Assembly (NCBI RefSeq): GCF_003391135.1
Contig: NZ_CP031455.1
Location: 4,495,001 to 4,559,000 of the forward strand
From: Streptoverticillium olivoreticuli subsp. olivoreticuli
GTDB taxonomy: Bacteria; Actinomycetota; Actinomycetes; Streptomycetales; Streptomycetaceae
Direction of reading: 5' to 3'
DNA: 64,000 bases
Positions 25,283-32,930 of the stretch are shown piece after piece; within the stretch, counting starts at the first letter, position 1, and the number at the start of each line of letters is the position of its first letter. A program made the position numbers and the translations under genes. The notes below the pieces were generated by a model. That model was not told the origin of the DNA, did no database searches, and saw nothing but the letters and a program-made list of their open reading frames with translations.

Positions 25283-25864
25283 CTATCGAGCCGTCCGGTG
25301 TACGTCGCGCCGATGCGCGCCCAGGAGCGCGTCGGCGCGCTTCATTGCCGACCAGTCGTAGCGCAGCTCCGCGTCGTGGCGGGCGCGCCCGAACTCCACG
25401 CATACGTCGCAGGTTTCGGAGTCGGTGACGACGATGACGGCGAAGCCGGATGTTCCGGCGACGGGGACTGGCCTTTCCAGCTGCTGTCGGCACTGGAGCA
25501 GTGCTTCCGCGGCGCGCCCGAGGCTCCTGGCGAAGGTGATCGCGGAGGCGTAGCCGTTACCGGGGCCGATCCCGAGGCGATAGCGAGCTTCTTTCGCTGC
25601 CGCGAGGGCGTCGCGGCGGGCCGGGTCGTCCGCGTCCCGCCGGCTGGCTGCTTTCTCCAGGGCGGGAGCCGCCTGCCCGATGAATTCGCGAAGCCGGCCG
25701 GTCAGGTCACGGACGCGACTGGGGGCGGGCAGCCATCGGTCCATGGCGGTGGCTTCGCGGATGACGTCCTCGATGGCGATCGGCGCTTGGGTGGCGAGCG
25801 GGGCGGGTGGGCGTACGTAGGTGAGTCCGCCGCCGGTGTAGCCGGTGTACGGGAAGTAGGGCAT
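25283..25864 (-). CDS. DUF6415-like protein
   Basis: A 193-residue helical protein. The central region (IREATAMDRWLPAPSRVRDL, later ARYRLGIGPGNGYASAITFA) has the pattern of the streptomycete DUF6415 group, whose 'natural product biosynthesis' label is not experimentally secure. It has two Cys in a CDVC motif. AAGGAG lies seven bases before the ATG. It is the first gene of the minus-strand accessory run and is divergent from an intact XRE regulator. A 43-bp stretch is duplicated in a remnant at 22732-22774. Confidence 0.6.
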   Translation of the reverse strand: MPYFPYTGYTGGGLTYVRPPAPLATQAPIAIEDVIREATAMDRWLPAPSRVRDLTGRLREFIGQAAPALEKAASRRDADDPARRDALAAAKEARYRLGIGPGNGYASAITFARSLGRAAEALLQCRQQLERPVPVAGTSGFAVIVVTDSETCDVCVEFGRARHDAELRYDWSAMKRADALLGAHRRDVHRTAR

Positions 25865-26140
25865 GGGGGGGCTCCTTCGAGAGCGCTACGAGGGGGTGCC
25901 GTCGCCGCTCTGGCGGCATGAACCACCCTCCAGGATGGCGAAGTTAGGATTCAAGCGAATCTGCGTTGAATCCGCGCTAGCCTCCAAAACGGCAAATGCC
26001 ACAGCGGCAACAGGGGCGTGCATGAGGGCAACAACAGCGCGTACGACGAGGCCAGAGGCGCTAGCGACGGGAACAGCTGCGTGCGCGAGACGAACACAGG
26101 GCGCCATGACCGGTCCAGCAGTCGGCGACCACGGAAGGCG

Positions 26141-27019
26141 ATGAGGGTGGGAGCACGAATCGGGCCGACAGCGCGGCGAATCGAACTCGGCATCGAACTG
26201 CGCCGGTTGCGCAACGAGGCGGGACTGACGCTTGAGCAGGCGGTCAAGGGTCTGGGGTTCAGCGAGACTCAGCTTCAACGTGTCGAGACCGGCAGCATTC
26301 CTCTCAAGCAGGCAGGGCACCTGCGGAACCTGCTCAAGCGGTACGACCTGACGGATGAGGGCCACGTCGAAGCGCTCATCCAGCTGCACCGAGAGTCAGG
26401 AAGCCAGGAGTGGACAGCTTTCGCGAGCACGGTTCATTCGACGGTACGAACGTTCGTCGGCGTCGAGTCGGTCGCACGCGCCATCAAGGCATGGCACCCG
26501 ACACTCGTGCTCGGCCTGCTCCAGACCGAGCGGTACGCCACCGCCGTCTTCGAAATGGAGAAGGTGCACGACGAGTTCACGAGCGAGTACATCGAGCAGA
26601 GCGTCCGCCTACGCATGATGCGCAAGGAACTGCTGACCCGGCAGGAAGATCCCGTGGCCCTCTGGGCGATCCTGGGAGAAGCGGCGCTACGCCACGTCGC
26701 CGGGGACCAGGACGTGATGCGCGAGCAGTACACGGAGATCGCCGCCCTCTCGGAGCTTGAGAACGTGACGGTCCAGATCCTGCGAACGGACCAGATCGGG
26801 TATCGGTTTGCGACCGACTTCACCATCCTCGACCTGGGCGGGACACTGCCCCCGACGGTCCAGGTCGACGTGCCTTGGGGAGCCATGTCCATGTCGGACA
26901 AACCACGCGAGGTCGGACGGTTCTCGCGGAAGTTCAACGCCCTTCGCGCCTCGGCGCTGCCTCCTGAGCAGACCCCACGTTTCCTGCAGCAGCTATCGCG
27001 AGAGATCAACGATGCCTGA
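26141..27019 (+). CDS. XRE-family regulator with DUF5753
   Basis: A 292-residue regulator. The helix-turn-helix lies at about 15-70 (ELRRLRNEAGLTLEQAVKGL then FSETQLQRVETG). A DUF5753 domain with AWHPTLVLGLLQTERYATAV follows. It overlaps a DUF397 gene by 8 bp, and that gene in turn overlaps or abuts a Uma2 gene, so the three form one operon. Start: ATG 26141, or GTG 26147, which is better spaced from GGAAGG. GC content is somewhat lower than in the core genes, fitting the accessory character of 22-28 kb. Confidence 0.9.
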   Translation: MRVGARIGPTARRIELGIELRRLRNEAGLTLEQAVKGLGFSETQLQRVETGSIPLKQAGHLRNLLKRYDLTDEGHVEALIQLHRESGSQEWTAFASTVHSTVRTFVGVESVARAIKAWHPTLVLGLLQTERYATAVFEMEKVHDEFTSEYIEQSVRLRMMRKELLTRQEDPVALWAILGEAALRHVAGDQDVMREQYTEIAALSELENVTVQILRTDQIGYRFATDFTILDLGGTLPPTVQVDVPWGAMSMSDKPREVGRFSRKFNALRASALPPEQTPRFLQQLSREINDA

Positions 27020-27248
27020 CATACACCCCGTCCTGATCCCTTCGGCCTCATCGGGGAGCTCCTGGGTCAAGTCCTCGTACAGCAACGCCGGGCAGAACTG
27101 CGTCGAAGTCGCGGGACTTGCACCACGGTCGCAACGCGTCGCGGTCCGCGACTCCAAGCAAAGCAACGGCCCCACCTTCACCGTACCGACCACAGCCTGG
27201 GCCTCATTCATCCGCGAGATCCAGACCGACCAGCATCGTCCGGCGTGA
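27012..27248 (+). CDS. DUF397 small protein
   Basis: A 78-residue protein with SSWVKSSYSNAGQNCVEVAG, VAVRDSKQSNGPTF and a WASFIREI ending, the DUF397 pattern. The start overlaps the upstream XRE stop by 8 bp and its stop overlaps a possible GTG start of the Uma2 gene by 3 bp, an unusually tight three-gene coupling. It is presumably the partner of the XRE regulator. Confidence 0.9.
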   Translation: MPDIHPVLIPSASSGSSWVKSSYSNAGQNCVEVAGLAPRSQRVAVRDSKQSNGPTFTVPTTAWASFIREIQTDQHRPA

Positions 27249-27283
27249 TGAACAGGCACCTCCGCCAGGAAAAGAAAGATCTC

Positions 27284-27856
27284 ATGACCGCCGCACTGCC
27301 GGAATGGTTCTACCCGCCCCGTGACAGCGGATGGGAATCCGACGATCTCGACCACATCCCTGAGCTCCCCCGCCACACCGAACTCATTGATGGAGCCTTC
27401 GTTCTCAGGACCACGCCACAGCGTAGTTGGCACGGCCGTGTCATCCGCCGGCTGACTGCCGCTCTGGAGGACCAGGCCCCCGAGGCGCACACCGTCGAGG
27501 CACAGATGACCGTACGCCTGAACAACAAGAACCGTCCTGAACCCGACGTCATCGCCGCGACGGTCTCCTACGACCCGAACCGCACCCGGTTCCTTCCCGA
27601 AGAAGTCGCGCTGATCGTCGAGGTCGTGTCCGACGAGTCGCGGTCCCGCGACCGGGAAACCAAACCATTCAAGTACGCCCGCGCCGGTATCCGCCATTTC
27701 TGGCGCATCGAAGAAGAAAACAGCCTTCCCGTCGTTCACTCGTACGAGTTGGACGATACGACACAGTCCTACGTCGCCACGGGAATCCACCGAGGGCGTA
27801 TCGAGGTTACCGTCCCCTTCGCGATCGATATCGATCTCGGCCGCCTCGCCCGGTAA
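27284..27856 (+). CDS. Uma2-family (PD-(D/E)XK-type) putative endonuclease
   Basis: About 190 residues. The restriction-endonuclease-like core is visible: PEPDVIAATV gives the Asp, ALIVEVVSDES gives the Glu, and a Lys follows in TKPFKYARAGIRHFWRIEEE. Uma2/DUF820 proteins are very common in cyanobacteria and streptomycetes and their targets are unknown. I chose the ATG at 27284 (MTAALPEWF), preceded by a purine-rich AGGAAAAG. A start at GTG 27245 would add 13 residues and overlap DUF397. Coupling to an XRE/DUF397 pair suggests that the nuclease is under its control. Confidence 0.87.
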   Translation: MTAALPEWFYPPRDSGWESDDLDHIPELPRHTELIDGAFVLRTTPQRSWHGRVIRRLTAALEDQAPEAHTVEAQMTVRLNNKNRPEPDVIAATVSYDPNRTRFLPEEVALIVEVVSDESRSRDRETKPFKYARAGIRHFWRIEEENSLPVVHSYELDDTTQSYVATGIHRGRIEVTVPFAIDIDLGRLAR

Positions 27857-27954
27857 GCGGGCCGCAGGGCAGCCGGAAAAGGTTGGACCGCCGCCTTCGC
27901 CCCCGGCTCGTTCTCCATCTCCTCAGGCGTGTGACCGCCGACTACCGTTGGTCC

Positions 27955-28749
27955 ATGCCTCTCCTGAGCTACGACCGCTACTGCTCCGAAATCCTCGCGC
28001 AGGCACACCTGCTGAAGTCCCACATCGACGGCGCGGATCTCACCGTCCCCGTGCCGTCCTGCCCCGGATGGAACGTCGGGCAGCTCGTGCGTCACCTCGG
28101 CGGTGTGCACCGGTGGGCCGAGGCAGCCGTGCGGAGCCGGGCGGCGGGGCCGGTGTCCGACGAGCAGTTCCGGGATCTTTCGGCCTACACCGACGAGGAC
28201 CCCGGCGTGGTCGGGCCGTGGCTCGTGGAGGGGGCCGAGCGGCTGGTGGAGGCGCTGCGTGAGGCCGGGCCGGAGGCCGTGGTGTGGACTCCGGTGCCTG
28301 GTGGGAGCGCACGGTTCTACGCGCGCCGGTTCACGCATGAGACGGCCGTGCACCGAGCCGACGCGGCCCTCGCCCTCGGCGTGGAGTTCGACGTCGACGA
28401 AGAGGTCGCCGTCGACGCCCTCGACGAGTGGATGGAGTTCTGCTCGCTGCCGATGCACTTCGACGTGCACCCGTGGATGCGCGAACTGCTCGGCCCCGGC
28501 CGGACCATCCACTTCCACGCCACGGACACCGCGCCGGAGACGGAAGCGGCGGAGTGGGTGGTGGACCTCACCGGCGACGCGATCGCCTGGCGCCGCGCGC
28601 ACGAGAAGGCGGCGGTGGCCGTACGGGGCCCGCTGACCGACCTCCTGCTGCTCGTCTACAAGCGCCGCCCGCCCCGCAGCAAAGGCATGGAGATCTTCGG
28701 CGACGAGCAGCTGCTCGACTTCTGGCTGGAGCGCGTCAGCTTCGCCTGA
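27955..28749 (+). CDS. Mycothiol-dependent maleylpyruvate isomerase-family protein
   Basis: A 264-residue DinB-like four-helix protein. The N-terminal domain carries VPSCPGWNVGQLVRHLGGVH and the metal triad motif FTHETAVHRADA (His, Glu, His) near residue 125, as in MDMPI_N proteins. An SCP2-like C-terminal domain follows. Such enzymes use mycothiol for isomerisation or detoxification; the true substrate is rarely maleylpyruvate. It is convergent with the VOC gene, 24 bp away. Confidence 0.88.
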   Translation: MPLLSYDRYCSEILAQAHLLKSHIDGADLTVPVPSCPGWNVGQLVRHLGGVHRWAEAAVRSRAAGPVSDEQFRDLSAYTDEDPGVVGPWLVEGAERLVEALREAGPEAVVWTPVPGGSARFYARRFTHETAVHRADAALALGVEFDVDEEVAVDALDEWMEFCSLPMHFDVHPWMRELLGPGRTIHFHATDTAPETEAAEWVVDLTGDAIAWRRAHEKAAVAVRGPLTDLLLLVYKRRPPRSKGMEIFGDEQLLDFWLERVSFA

Positions 28750-28773
28750 CGCGCTCGACGCGCGGGGGCGTCC

Positions 28774-29580
28774 TCAGGCCGCCTCGGGCCCGGACGCGTT
28801 GATGATCGCGAAGACGCCGCCCTGCGGGTCCTGCACGACGGCCATCCGGCCCGCCATCATGTCGAACGGCGGCTTGAGGACATTGCCTCCGGCCCGGACC
28901 AGCGCGTCGACCGTGCTGTCGGTGTCGTCGACCGCGAAGTACGTCAGCCAGTGCGAGGTCGCGTCCGGCGGCAGGCCCGGGATGTTGGACAGGCTCTGCA
29001 TGCCGCCGACCGTGCGGCCGTCCACCGAGAGCGAGAAGTAGCCCTCCATGCCCTCCGTCGGCGCGGCGGTGACGCCCAGCACCTTGGCGTAAAAGGCCGA
29101 GGCGGCTTTGGGGTCACTGGTGTTGAGCTCGTTCCAGATGATCGCGCCCGGCTCGTTGACGAGGCTCGCTCCGGGGAACTCCCGGGCCTCCCAGATGCCG
29201 AAGACGGCGCCCGTGGGGTCGCCCACGACGGCCATCCGGCCGAGCTGGAGGACATCCATGCCCGGCATCGCCACCTGGCCGCCGTTGCCCGTGATCGCCT
29301 TCTCGGTGGCGTCCACGTCGGCGGTGGCGAGGTAGGTGGTCCACACGGTCGGCGGCATCGGGTCGGGCGTGCTGCCGTCCGGGTTCATCGCGGCCATGAT
29401 GCCGGCGACGGGCTTGCCGTTCATGGAGCAGACCGCGTAGCCCCCGGTCTCGGGCGGCCCGACCTCGCCCTGCCAGCCGAAGAGATCGCGGTAGAAGTCG
29501 AGGGCCGCCTGCTGGTCGGGGACCATCAGATCGACCCAACAGGGTGTGCCGGGTTTGTACGGACCGGTGACTTCGGGCAT
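28774..29580 (-). CDS. VOC-family protein with two glyoxalase-like domains
   Basis: A 268-residue protein made of two vicinal-oxygen-chelate modules. The first is about 10-120 (CWVDLMVPDQQAALDFYRDL, ending DPTGAVFGIWEA). The second is about 145-262 (AIIWNELNTSDPKAASAFYA, ending DPQGGVFAIINAS). Two-domain VOC proteins of this type are frequent in Streptomyces and are annotated as glyoxalase or bleomycin-resistance-like hydrolases; their substrates are generally unknown. The upstream 311 bp are shared with the collagen-like gene. Confidence 0.9.
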   Translation of the reverse strand: MPEVTGPYKPGTPCWVDLMVPDQQAALDFYRDLFGWQGEVGPPETGGYAVCSMNGKPVAGIMAAMNPDGSTPDPMPPTVWTTYLATADVDATEKAITGNGGQVAMPGMDVLQLGRMAVVGDPTGAVFGIWEAREFPGASLVNEPGAIIWNELNTSDPKAASAFYAKVLGVTAAPTEGMEGYFSLSVDGRTVGGMQSLSNIPGLPPDATSHWLTYFAVDDTDSTVDALVRAGGNVLKPPFDMMAGRMAVVQDPQGGVFAIINASGPEAA

Positions 29581-29891
29581 GAGCGGCCTCCCTGGATCGA
29601 TGGCGCGGGTCGCGGAGCGGAGTGCTCGCCAGGAGCGTCTTATGTCTCTCCACCGGCGCGGCGCCCAATCCAGTCACGCACCGACTCACGACACGCGCAC
29701 GTCCACGGTGGCCGTCCGGGTGCAGCCTCGGAAGCGCCGGGCGCCGGTTGGCGACCTGGAGGAGCCGGCATCCGGTGGCGGACTTCCGTCCGGTGGGCTA
29801 TTCAGGAAAACAACGTACCTGTCGCATCGTCGCGCTGATTCGGCGTCGCAGGCCTCCTCATGCTTGGCGTCATCGAAAGGGCGCGTATCAC
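29581..29891. other. Divergent intergenic region, VOC / collagen-like gene
   Basis: 311 bp without a supportable gene. An AT-richer patch at 29811-29825 (ATTCAGGAAAACAAC) may hold the promoter of the collagen-like gene. AAAGGG at about 29876 precedes its GTG. No clear operator is seen. Confidence 0.35.
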
Positions 29892-30659
29892 GTGACCAGC
29901 ACCGAGAAGAATCCGAGATCTCTTTCCTTGCGCCAGCGGATTTCCATGTTCACCTTGGCAACCGCGTTGGCCGTGCTGGTCACCGGCGCTCATGCCTATG
30001 CGAACGGCCCGGACCCCGACGGATCCCACTGCAAGGGGACCAAGTGCCCGCCCGGCCCTGCCGGACCACCCGGACCCGCTGGGCCCGCAGGCCCTGCCGG
30101 ACCGGCAGGACGGCCCGGACCCGCGGGGCCTGCGGGGCCTGCGGGGCCTGCCGGACCCGCTGGGGCCAATGGAGCCACCGGACCCGCAGGGCCTGCCGGA
30201 CCCGCCGGGACCACGCCACACAGTGGAGCGAGCGTCTTCGCCGGGGCGAGTCAGATCATCCCGACCGGCGTCACGACTCAGATCCATTTCACTGCTGCCG
30301 ACTACGACACGGACTCGATGTTCGATCCGGCGACGTCGAGTCTGGTGGTCCACACCGCCGGGCACTACCTCATTCACGGGGAGATCCACTGGGAGTACAG
30401 GCCGGCCGGAAACGCCATTCGCGTCGTCCACGTCATCGTCAACGGCACCAACGTCGCGACCCACCAGGACAACGCCTCGGACAACAACCCTGCCGGGGTT
30501 TCTCAGGACGTGACCACGATCCTTCCGCTGAAGGCCGGCGACACCATCTCCCTCATGGTGTTCCAGAACACGGGACTCGACGCCAACTCGGCACAGGTGG
30601 TCGGCGGAGGCGGAACGACCGTGGAACCGAAACTCCAGGCTGAGCTGGTCGGACCATAA
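29892..30659 (+). CDS. Secreted collagen-like protein with C1q/TNF-like C-terminal domain
   Basis: A 255-residue exported protein. Signal peptide about 1-37 (MFTLATALAVLVTGAHAYA). Residues about 53-105 are Gly-X-Y triplets, mainly GPA, briefly interrupted by GANGATGPAG. Residues 110-255 are beta-rich (GASVFAGASQIIPTGVTTQI, then HTAGHYLIHGEIHWEYRP) and resemble a C1q/TNF jelly-roll, which trimerises. The trimeric head would register a collagen triple helix. A CKGTKC disulfide knot precedes the collagen part. There is no sortase or LPXTG anchor, so it is probably released or loosely bound. The function is unknown; adhesion is a guess. Confidence 0.8.
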   Translation: MTSTEKNPRSLSLRQRISMFTLATALAVLVTGAHAYANGPDPDGSHCKGTKCPPGPAGPPGPAGPAGPAGPAGRPGPAGPAGPAGPAGPAGANGATGPAGPAGPAGTTPHSGASVFAGASQIIPTGVTTQIHFTAADYDTDSMFDPATSSLVVHTAGHYLIHGEIHWEYRPAGNAIRVVHVIVNGTNVATHQDNASDNNPAGVSQDVTTILPLKAGDTISLMVFQNTGLDANSAQVVGGGGTTVEPKLQAELVGP

Positions 30660-30703
30660 GGCTGTCGCTCCGACCACCGCTGCCCCGTCGGCACCGCCGG
30701 TGA

Positions 30704-30820
30704 TCACACGGCGACGAGCCGGACTCGGTCACCGCACAGTTTGGTCATGTCGTCCACGTCGGAAGTCAGCATGACGACGGGCCGCTGCTGCCGCAGGGCG
30801 ATCACCGAACCAGCGCCCCC
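30704..30820 (-). pseudogene. 3' scar of a PIN-domain (VapC-like) toxin gene
   Basis: After the antitoxin stop the minus strand reads SVIALRQQRPVVMLTSDVDD and ends DRVRLVAV, the C-terminal beta-strand and 'LTSDxDD' motif of PIN toxins, out of frame and without a start. About 35 residues remain of an expected 130-140, and the N-terminal acidic residues are missing. The toxin has been deleted, leaving the antitoxin. Confidence 0.55.
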
Positions 30821-30827
30821 TCGTGGC

Positions 30828-31070
30828 TCAACGTGAGGCAGGCCTCGGCCCCTCCTCGGCGAAGACCTCGTCGAAGACCTGCCGCGCCCGCTCCTGCTCA
30901 CGCTCGGACACCGGGCCCTTGCGGCGCTCGTAGTCGGCCAGATACTCGTCCAGGATCTGGCCGCGCAGCTCGGGCTCCGCCTCATCAGCGACCTGCGGGC
31001 GCCTCTCGGGCAGAGAAAGGCTGACGCGCTTGGTCGGCACCTCGCCGACGCTGTGCTCCGTCTCGGACAT
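30828..31070 (-). CDS. Orphan antitoxin-like small protein
   Basis: An 80-residue hydrophilic protein (KRVSLSLPERRPQVADEAEP, then YERRKGPVSEREQERARQVF). The short N-terminal beta-strand plus helices resembles ribbon-helix-helix/CopG-type antitoxins, though the family assignment is not firm. AGGG lies seven bases before the ATG. Directly downstream is the residue of a PIN toxin gene, which explains its small size and isolation. Confidence 0.65.
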   Translation of the reverse strand: MSETEHSVGEVPTKRVSLSLPERRPQVADEAEPELRGQILDEYLADYERRKGPVSEREQERARQVFDEVFAEEGPRPASR

Positions 31071-31121
31071 GCGCCGACCCTAGTGAATCAGCAGGGAGTC
31101 GGACTGCCCCCGAGGCCTCGC

Positions 31122-32675
31122 TTACTCCTCCACCACCAACGCCGGCGTCGACCGCGTCAGAACCTCGCCCCTGAAGAACGCCGGGCTCCTGCGTCGCATC
31201 AAGAGCATCAGGACCACTCCGAGCAGCAGCAGGCCCACTCCGATCACGAACACCGAGCCCACGCCCAGCACCGAACTGCCGCTGCCGTACGCCGGGTTCC
31301 ACATGTCGTACAGCGTCTTGCCGAAGACCGCCGCCAGCAGCACACCGCCCAGCGCAGGGAAGACGCCCTTGAAGAGCGCGTCCCGCAGGGAACGGCGCAG
31401 CTCGTGGCGGAAGTACCAGGCGCAGGCGAAGGCCGTGATCGAGTAGTAGAAGCAGATCATGAGGCCCAGGGCGTAGATCGTGTCGATGAGGACGTTCTCG
31501 CTGAGGAAGCTCATCACCGCGTAGAAGACGCCGGTGGCGACACCGGCGGCGACGGTCGCGCGGCCGGGGGACTTGAAGCGGGGGTGGATGCGGGCGAAGG
31601 ACGGGGGGAGTGCCTGGTAGGTGCTCATGGCCAGGACCGTGCGGGCCACGGGCAGGAACGTCGTCTGGAGGCTGGCGGCCGCCGAGGCGAGGACCGCGAT
31701 GAAGAGCAGGACGCCGAGGGCCGTGCCGAGCACGGGGTCGGCGAGGGCGGCGAAGACGTTGTCGGCGGTGTCGGGGTTGCCGAGGCCCGTCCCTTCGGCG
31801 CCCACGCCGGCGAACATCTGGGCGGCGACGGCGGTCAGCAGGTACGAGCCGACGAGCACGACCATGGAGATGAGCGCGGCCCGGCCGGGGGTCTTGGCGC
31901 TGCCCTGGGTCTCCTCATTGACCGTGAGGCACGCGTCCCAGCCCCAGAACATGAAGATCGAGAGGGAGAGCCCGGCGGTGAAGGCGGCGAAGGACTGGAC
32001 GGCGAAGGGGTTGAGCCAGGTCCAGGAGAAGTCGATGGAGCCGGGGAGCCCGCCGGTGCGGGACTTGACGAGCGCCATGGTCACGAAGACGGCGAGGACG
32101 GCGAGTTGGAGGCCGACCAGCGCGTACTGCACGCCCTTGGTGGCGGTCATCCCGCGATAGCTGATGGCGGTCGCGACGGCGATGAAGGCGAGGCACGTCA
32201 GGACGTGGACGAGCCGGTTGCCGTCCAGGTCGGCGACGGTGCCGCTGCCGGTGACCTGGCCGAGGAGCAGGTAGAAGAAGGAGGTCGCGACGCCCGCGAG
32301 ATTGGACAGCACGATGATCGTCGCGATGACCAGGCCCCAGCCGCACATCCAGCCGATCCGGGGCCCGAAGGCCTGCACGGTCCAGGTGAAGGACGTGCCG
32401 CAGTCGGGCACGGCCTTGTTCAGCTCGCGGTAGGCGAAGGCGACGAGCAGCATCGGCAGGAATCCCGCGAGGAAGACGGCGGGCATCTGCACGCCGACCT
32501 GGCCGACGGTCGGGCCGAGGGTCGAGGTCAGACAGTAGACCGGGGCGACCGTCGAGATCCCGATGACGGCGCTGCCCAGCAGCCCGACGGAGTTCCCGCT
32601 GAGGCCCTTGGCGCGCCGGTCGCCGACGCTCGTTACCGTGTCTCCGGCCCTGGGCCGTGGGGCTGTCTGAACCAT
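31122..32675 (-). CDS. APC-superfamily amino-acid permease
   Basis: A 517-residue transporter with about 12 to 14 membrane segments, importing amino acids or polyamine-like compounds by cation symport or exchange. Family signatures are SVGLLGSAVIGISTVAPVYC at the first helix and FMFWGWDACLTVNEETQGSA in helix 6. The start was set at ATG 32675, where MVQTAPRPRAGD precedes the conserved core; upstream codons read as non-coding. The D-aminoacylase-like amidohydrolase gene lies 255 bp upstream on the same strand, so a coupled uptake/hydrolysis role is possible. Confidence 0.9.
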   Translation of the reverse strand: MVQTAPRPRAGDTVTSVGDRRAKGLSGNSVGLLGSAVIGISTVAPVYCLTSTLGPTVGQVGVQMPAVFLAGFLPMLLVAFAYRELNKAVPDCGTSFTWTVQAFGPRIGWMCGWGLVIATIIVLSNLAGVATSFFYLLLGQVTGSGTVADLDGNRLVHVLTCLAFIAVATAISYRGMTATKGVQYALVGLQLAVLAVFVTMALVKSRTGGLPGSIDFSWTWLNPFAVQSFAAFTAGLSLSIFMFWGWDACLTVNEETQGSAKTPGRAALISMVVLVGSYLLTAVAAQMFAGVGAEGTGLGNPDTADNVFAALADPVLGTALGVLLFIAVLASAAASLQTTFLPVARTVLAMSTYQALPPSFARIHPRFKSPGRATVAAGVATGVFYAVMSFLSENVLIDTIYALGLMICFYYSITAFACAWYFRHELRRSLRDALFKGVFPALGGVLLAAVFGKTLYDMWNPAYGSGSSVLGVGSVFVIGVGLLLLGVVLMLLMRRRSPAFFRGEVLTRSTPALVVEE

Positions 32676-32930
32676 GAACAGGACGTTAAATGCTGCTGTT
32701 TCCGCAACCGGAGGAGCGCGATCCAGTATGGATGCCTTGAATGTTCCACCCAGTCGCGCGAGTTGACCTGGCTTTGAAAGGCGGCACGACACTTACGCCA
32801 GGTAACACCCAGGAGTAACCCTCCTCCGAGCCCCTTGCGATAACCGCAGCGCCGCACCTTTTGTCCCGATTCCAATTTTTCCCGTCGCCCTCTCGTCGCC
32901 CTCTCGTCGCCTTCCCGCCTCCCGTCACCC

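Noticed and set aside
25283..25864. Natural-product gene cluster suggested by the DUF6415-like gene and AfsR
   Set aside because: No polyketide, peptide synthetase, terpene or RiPP core genes are in the window; AfsR is a global regulator.
24263..25921. 552-codon plus-strand frame
   Set aside because: It is antisense to DUF6879, its partner and the DUF6415-like gene, and shows no domain.
26018..26140. 41-codon N-terminal extension of the second XRE regulator
   Set aside because: Sequence is not protein-like compared with the family, and a better purine-rich site lies at 26133.
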